Below, piece by piece: positions 14,554 through 14,904 of a DNA stretch of 14,904 nt (within the stretch, counting starts at the first letter, position 1; each line of letters begins with the position of its first letter). A program made the position numbers and the translations under genes. The notes below the pieces were generated by a model. The model saw only the letters and a program-made list of their open reading frames with translations. It searched no databases and was not told the DNA's origin. The stretch is from Candidatus Poribacteria bacterium. Its GTDB lineage: Bacteria > Poribacteria > WGA-4E > WGA-3G. The DNA lies in the NCBI GenBank assembly GCA_028818995.1, contig JAPPMR010000050.1, positions 1 through 14,904 on the forward strand, read 5' to 3'.

Positions 14554-14904
14554 ATGTATAACAAATACAAAATTCTCTTAATCTTTTTCCTAATTCTCTT
14601 TGCCACAAATCATGCCGATACCCTCACCGATACAGAAATAGAGGCACTCATTGATAGAATGTCAGTTGAAGAAAAGGTTGGACAACTTCTTATTTTTGGT
14701 GTTGGTGGTAGGGATGTAGGTCCAGTTGCCAAAGCACATATTACCAAACGTTTTGTCGGTGGGGTTGTTCTGTATGCTCGGAATATCAAAGACCCAACAC
14801 AGGTAGCAGCGTTAACAGTATGTTTACAACATGTTGCTCAAGAAACCCCAAACACAATACCTCTGTTCATTGCTATTGACCAAGAGGGTGTAATAGTTAC
14901 ACGG
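14554..14904 (+). CDS. Glycoside hydrolase family 3 (beta-N-acetylhexosaminidase-like), 3'-truncated by window edge
   Basis: The first 117 residues of an exported enzyme. MYNKYKILLIFFLILFATNHA is a signal peptide with likely cleavage after Ala21. LTDTEIEALIDRMSVEEKVG followed by QLLIFG is the usual start of a GH3 N-terminal barrel. VGGVVLYARNIKDPTQV and IPLFIAIDQEG match the NagZ/GH3 pattern, although the motif continues VIVTR instead of the common GRVxR, so the second Gly of DQEGG is Val. Unlike cytoplasmic NagZ, the signal peptide puts it in the periplasm or outside, where it could cleave GlcNAc-containing glycans. TTGGAG at 14541-14546 serves as SD for the ATG. The catalytic part lies beyond the window, so substrate remains open. 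Confidence 0.88.
   Translation, partial: MYNKYKILLIFFLILFATNHADTLTDTEIEALIDRMSVEEKVGQLLIFGVGGRDVGPVAKAHITKRFVGGVVLYARNIKDPTQVAALTVCLQHVAQETPNTIPLFIAIDQEGVIVTR

Noticed and set aside
14352..14606. Minus-strand open frame of 84 codons across the repeat region
   Set aside because: It runs through the stem-loop, the palindrome and the start of the GH3 gene; its residues simply translate the repeats, and it has no SD.

Overview
The window is a bacterial chromosome fragment of moderate-to-low GC. It carries a groEL fragment, envelope genes, and many short palindromic repeats confined to the intergenic spaces. The organism is inferred, not proven. The repeat family with GTAGGAGCGA-type heads, combined with vWA/DUF4159/coiled-coil envelope proteins, resembles Candidatus Poribacteria or a related uncultured Gram-negative lineage. 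No rRNA, tRNA, CRISPR array or transposase gene is visible.

Layout. Positions 3-1418 hold the last ~470 codons of groL, followed by a terminator-like hairpin and a palindromic repeat element. Two small minus-strand genes follow: a double zinc-ribbon protein (1671-2141) and an unrecognised 121-aa protein (2309-2674) with a good promoter and Shine-Dalgarno (SD). A divergent plus-strand promoter with a TG dinucleotide tract between its -35 and -10, and a leader with two interleaved inverted repeats, drives two genes: a membrane-anchored protein (3017-3787) and a small secreted or pilin-like protein (3807-4340). A clear hairpin terminator closes that unit. An 801-aa polytopic membrane protein (4433-6838) follows, with the signature of the STT3/PglB/AglB oligosaccharyltransferase family but an altered WWDYG motif. 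Next come three envelope genes that often travel together in other bacteria: a vWA plus glutamine-amidotransferase-like membrane protein (7225-9534), a DUF4159 protein (9740-10447) and a DUF4175-like 1205-aa membrane coiled-coil protein (10653-14270). The window ends in the first 117 codons of an exported family 3 glycoside hydrolase (14554-14904).

How the parts may work together. Apart from groL and the two minus-strand genes, every product carries a signal peptide or membrane segment, so the window is mostly about the cell envelope. The vWA, DUF4159 and coiled-coil proteins probably form one membrane/periplasmic assembly of the MoxR/Bat-like type, although no MoxR ATPase or DUF58 gene lies inside the window. 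The STT3-like enzyme suggests protein glycosylation at the outer face of the inner membrane, and the GH3 enzyme suggests glycan trimming in the periplasm.

The most striking non-coding signal is a set of 13 short hairpin units at five intergenic sites. Each has a 5' GTAG-type (once GTGG) head followed by a hairpin, and they are mostly arranged as inverted pairs. Stem bases co-vary between copies. This is the organisation of REP/BIME elements, which in other bacteria are moved by RAYT (TnpA-REP) transposases. Some units sit inside longer elements with their own terminal inverted repeats, and two of these elements directly abut or overlap stop codons.
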